A stretch of 64,000 nt of DNA from Fibrobacter succinogenes (GTDB taxonomy: Bacteria > Fibrobacterota > Fibrobacteria > Fibrobacterales > Fibrobacteraceae): NCBI GenBank assembly GCA_902762795.1, contig CACWPM010000018.1:94230-158229 (forward strand), given 5' to 3'. The translations under genes and the position numbers were made by a program. Positions within the stretch are counted from its first letter, which is position 1. Each line of letters begins with the position of its first letter. This document shows, one piece after another, positions 62,526-64,000 of the stretch. The notes beneath the pieces were generated by a model. It was given only the letters and a program-made list of their open reading frames with translations, searched no databases and was not told where the DNA came from.

Positions 62526-62631
62526 AAACGCAATTAGAACTGTATGGATGGGGCAAAGCCCCTCCCAATTGGCTCAGTCATATCCATACGAGTATGGCTG
62601 CGACGTTCGCCTTAAAGGGAGTCTCCTAGCG
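62526..62631. repeat. 106-bp direct repeat, copy 2
   Basis: Copy of 59069-59174, again just 3' of a FISUMP gene (stop at 62676). Confidence 0.85.
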
Positions 62632-62675
62632 TGACGTTCGAGGATCACATAGCAGTAACACATATCCATAACCCC

Positions 62676-63890
62676 TTAATCCTTCACGCAGCGGACCGAG
62701 AGTTTTCTCATTTCATTCTTTTGATCATCTAACAGTTTCACATCATCTCGATTCGAAATCAATTGTGTGTAATAGACTTGAGCAGAATCCTCTGGGACAA
62801 AGCTCCAAAAATAAGCGTATTTGTCACCGACTCCGTAACCTCCAAAAAATTCTTTTTCACCAGCAGGGAGTGCATTGAATCCGAAAGAGTCCATACCATT
62901 GCCATTCCCAAGCCATCCCGTTTGGGACTTGAGCGATTTACCGGCAACAGCTTGCCCACCCATTATTGCAAACAAAGTTTTCCATTCTACTGTATCGGGC
63001 AAATGATACCCAGCAGGGCAAACTTTCATAGCTTCATTCCAAGTATATAGACGACCATATTCCGCACAATTAACCGCACGGTCATTAAAGCAATCACTGT
63101 TCTCTGTTTCGTAATTGAGGTTTTGAGCCATCCAAGTCTGCGTGCCGATTTTTACAATTTTGTACGATTGACCATCGCGGGAATCGGTGAGGAAATCACC
63201 CATCAACTTAGAAGAGACAACATCATTCTCACGTTTTTCACCCTTAACGCAACGTATGGAGTATGCATTTTTCTTGAGTCTTTCATCCAGAATAAAGTTA
63301 TTGTCCAAACTCATACCATACGCAAAAGATGAAATAATATCGGTAGAACTCCAAAAGAACGCTGAATTTCCCATACCTAAGTAAACAGAATCTCCTTCAT
63401 CATTTCGCATACCCGCCGGAAGTCCTGAAAAGCCAGAAGAATCCGATCCATTTCCATGAGGGGATCGCCAATCAATATACCATCCCAATTTTGACTTTAG
63501 CGACAATGCAGCTGCAGTCACTCCGCCCAATTCATCAATCAAAGTATTCCATTCTACTGTATCGGGCAAATGATACCCAGCAGGGCAAGCCTCTATCGCA
63601 GCATTCCATGTGTAAAGTCGGCCATATTGAAGGCAATTACTCATGCGGTCATCATAGCAGTAGCTATTCTCCGTTTCATAATTCAAGTTTTCTGCCATCC
63701 ACGTCTGTTTCCCTATATTCACCGTCTTGTAAACTTGACCATCACGAGGATCGGTTACAAATTTCATAGTATCACTGTATCCGTCAGGGAGCCAAGACAA
63801 AGTATCCGATTCCGGTACTGGGGCCGGGATGACAGCGGAAGAATCCGATGGCATATTCCTAGCGGAACTGCATGCAGCAAGCATCGCCAA
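62676..63890 (-). CDS. FISUMP-domain lipoprotein, two domains, disrupted or unusual start
   Basis: 404 codons open from a TTG at 63890. The frame gives LAMLAACSSARN, a lipobox LAAC but only a few residues of signal, then a Pro/Ser-rich linker (SSAVIPAPVPESDT) and two FISUMP domains (about 45-215 and 228-404). An ATG with AGG upstream at 63913-63915 is in another frame; removing one base from the T6 tract (63895-63900) would join them into a normal signal peptide, MSYRPFLALAMLAACSS. So the start is either shifted by slippage, an error, or a weak TTG. It is transcribed toward the larger FISUMP genes. Confidence 0.7.
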   Translation of the reverse strand: MAMLAACSSARNMPSDSSAVIPAPVPESDTLSWLPDGYSDTMKFVTDPRDGQVYKTVNIGKQTWMAENLNYETENSYCYDDRMSNCLQYGRLYTWNAAIEACPAGYHLPDTVEWNTLIDELGGVTAAALSLKSKLGWYIDWRSPHGNGSDSSGFSGLPAGMRNDEGDSVYLGMGNSAFFWSSTDIISSFAYGMSLDNNFILDERLKKNAYSIRCVKGEKRENDVVSSKLMGDFLTDSRDGQSYKIVKIGTQTWMAQNLNYETENSDCFNDRAVNCAEYGRLYTWNEAMKVCPAGYHLPDTVEWKTLFAIMGGQAVAGKSLKSQTGWLGNGNGMDSFGFNALPAGEKEFFGGYGVGDKYAYFWSFVPEDSAQVYYTQLISNRDDVKLLDDQKNEMRKLSVRCVKD

Positions 63891-63961
63891 AGCTAAAAAA
63901 CGGCCTATATGACATTTGGGTACCTAAATTTCTCGTAACCCTTTGATTTATAAGGCGTTGT

Positions 63962-63999
63962 AGCAAATTTTTCTTTTATGGGAAAAATTTGCTTTTTTT
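63962..63999 (+). terminator. Terminator-like hairpin at the window edge
   Basis: AGCAAATTTTTC / GAAAAATTTGCT stem followed by TTTTTTT on the plus strand. No plus-strand gene precedes it in the last 8 kb, so its purpose is unclear; it lies about 50 nt upstream of the last gene's start. Confidence 0.55.
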
Positions 64000-64000
64000 G

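Overview
The window looks like a chromosomal segment of a Fibrobacter species (F. succinogenes or a close relative). The evidence is four genes built from the Fibrobacter 'major paralogous' (FISUMP/TIGR02145) domain with its WMAENLNY motif, a TIGR02147-type regulator, Ser-rich-linker lipoproteins, a decayed GH10 xylanase and a DcuB-type C4-dicarboxylate carrier that suits a succinate producer. No rRNA, tRNA, CRISPR array, phage or insertion sequence was recognised. All assignments come from reading the sequence; no database search was run.

Layout. 1-4.7 kb: DcuB, a small membrane protein, a GH10 pseudogene, a RelB/YafQ-type toxin-antitoxin pair and small ORFs. 4.7-7.5 kb: a structured non-coding element and parC (parE lies 42 kb away at 46.9 kb). 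7.5-16.7 kb: an SGNH protein, a lipoprotein/SurA-like/FtsE operon, a repeat-filled HrpA helicase, a zinc ribbon and a thioesterase. 17-25 kb: MATE exporter, Rpn-family nuclease, FISUMP lipoprotein, dnaG-sufC-sufD. 25-32 kb: lipoprotein, 42-aa membrane peptide, SulP transporter, a TusA-like operon and a processive glycosyltransferase. 32-37 kb: minus-strand operon of secretin, bitopic assembly protein and three pilin-like proteins, without an ATPase. 37-42 kb: a charged single-helix-type protein and a TIGR02147 regulator/lipoprotein operon.

42.3-46.75 kb is the most notable gene set: five tightly overlapping genes for a nucleotidyltransferase, an HprK-like P-loop kinase, an S24/S26 peptidase, a PqqD-like protein and an ABC exporter. 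This resembles the tailoring and export half of a lasso-peptide/RiPP cluster (compare the K, N, B1 and D genes of paeninodin), but no precursor or cyclase was seen. 46.9-57 kb is mostly housekeeping: parE, an ORF6N protein, a CorC/HlyC-type protein, ybeY, znuA/znuC without znuB, a NagD-type HAD phosphatase, rsmE and purT. 57-64 kb is an array of three FISUMP genes with 3, 5 and 2 domains.

The second notable signal is non-coding. Many gaps hold clusters of short degenerate words (for example TTAGGT, GACGAGA, AGTAGGA, TAGAACTTAG). They are often arranged as array - small GC-rich hairpin - inverted array. The word differs between loci but the architecture stays the same. These words and REP-like palindromes also occur in frame inside coding sequence: at least five places in hrpA, a pseudopilin C-terminus and a lipoprotein signal peptide. 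They also supply stop or start codons of neighbouring genes.
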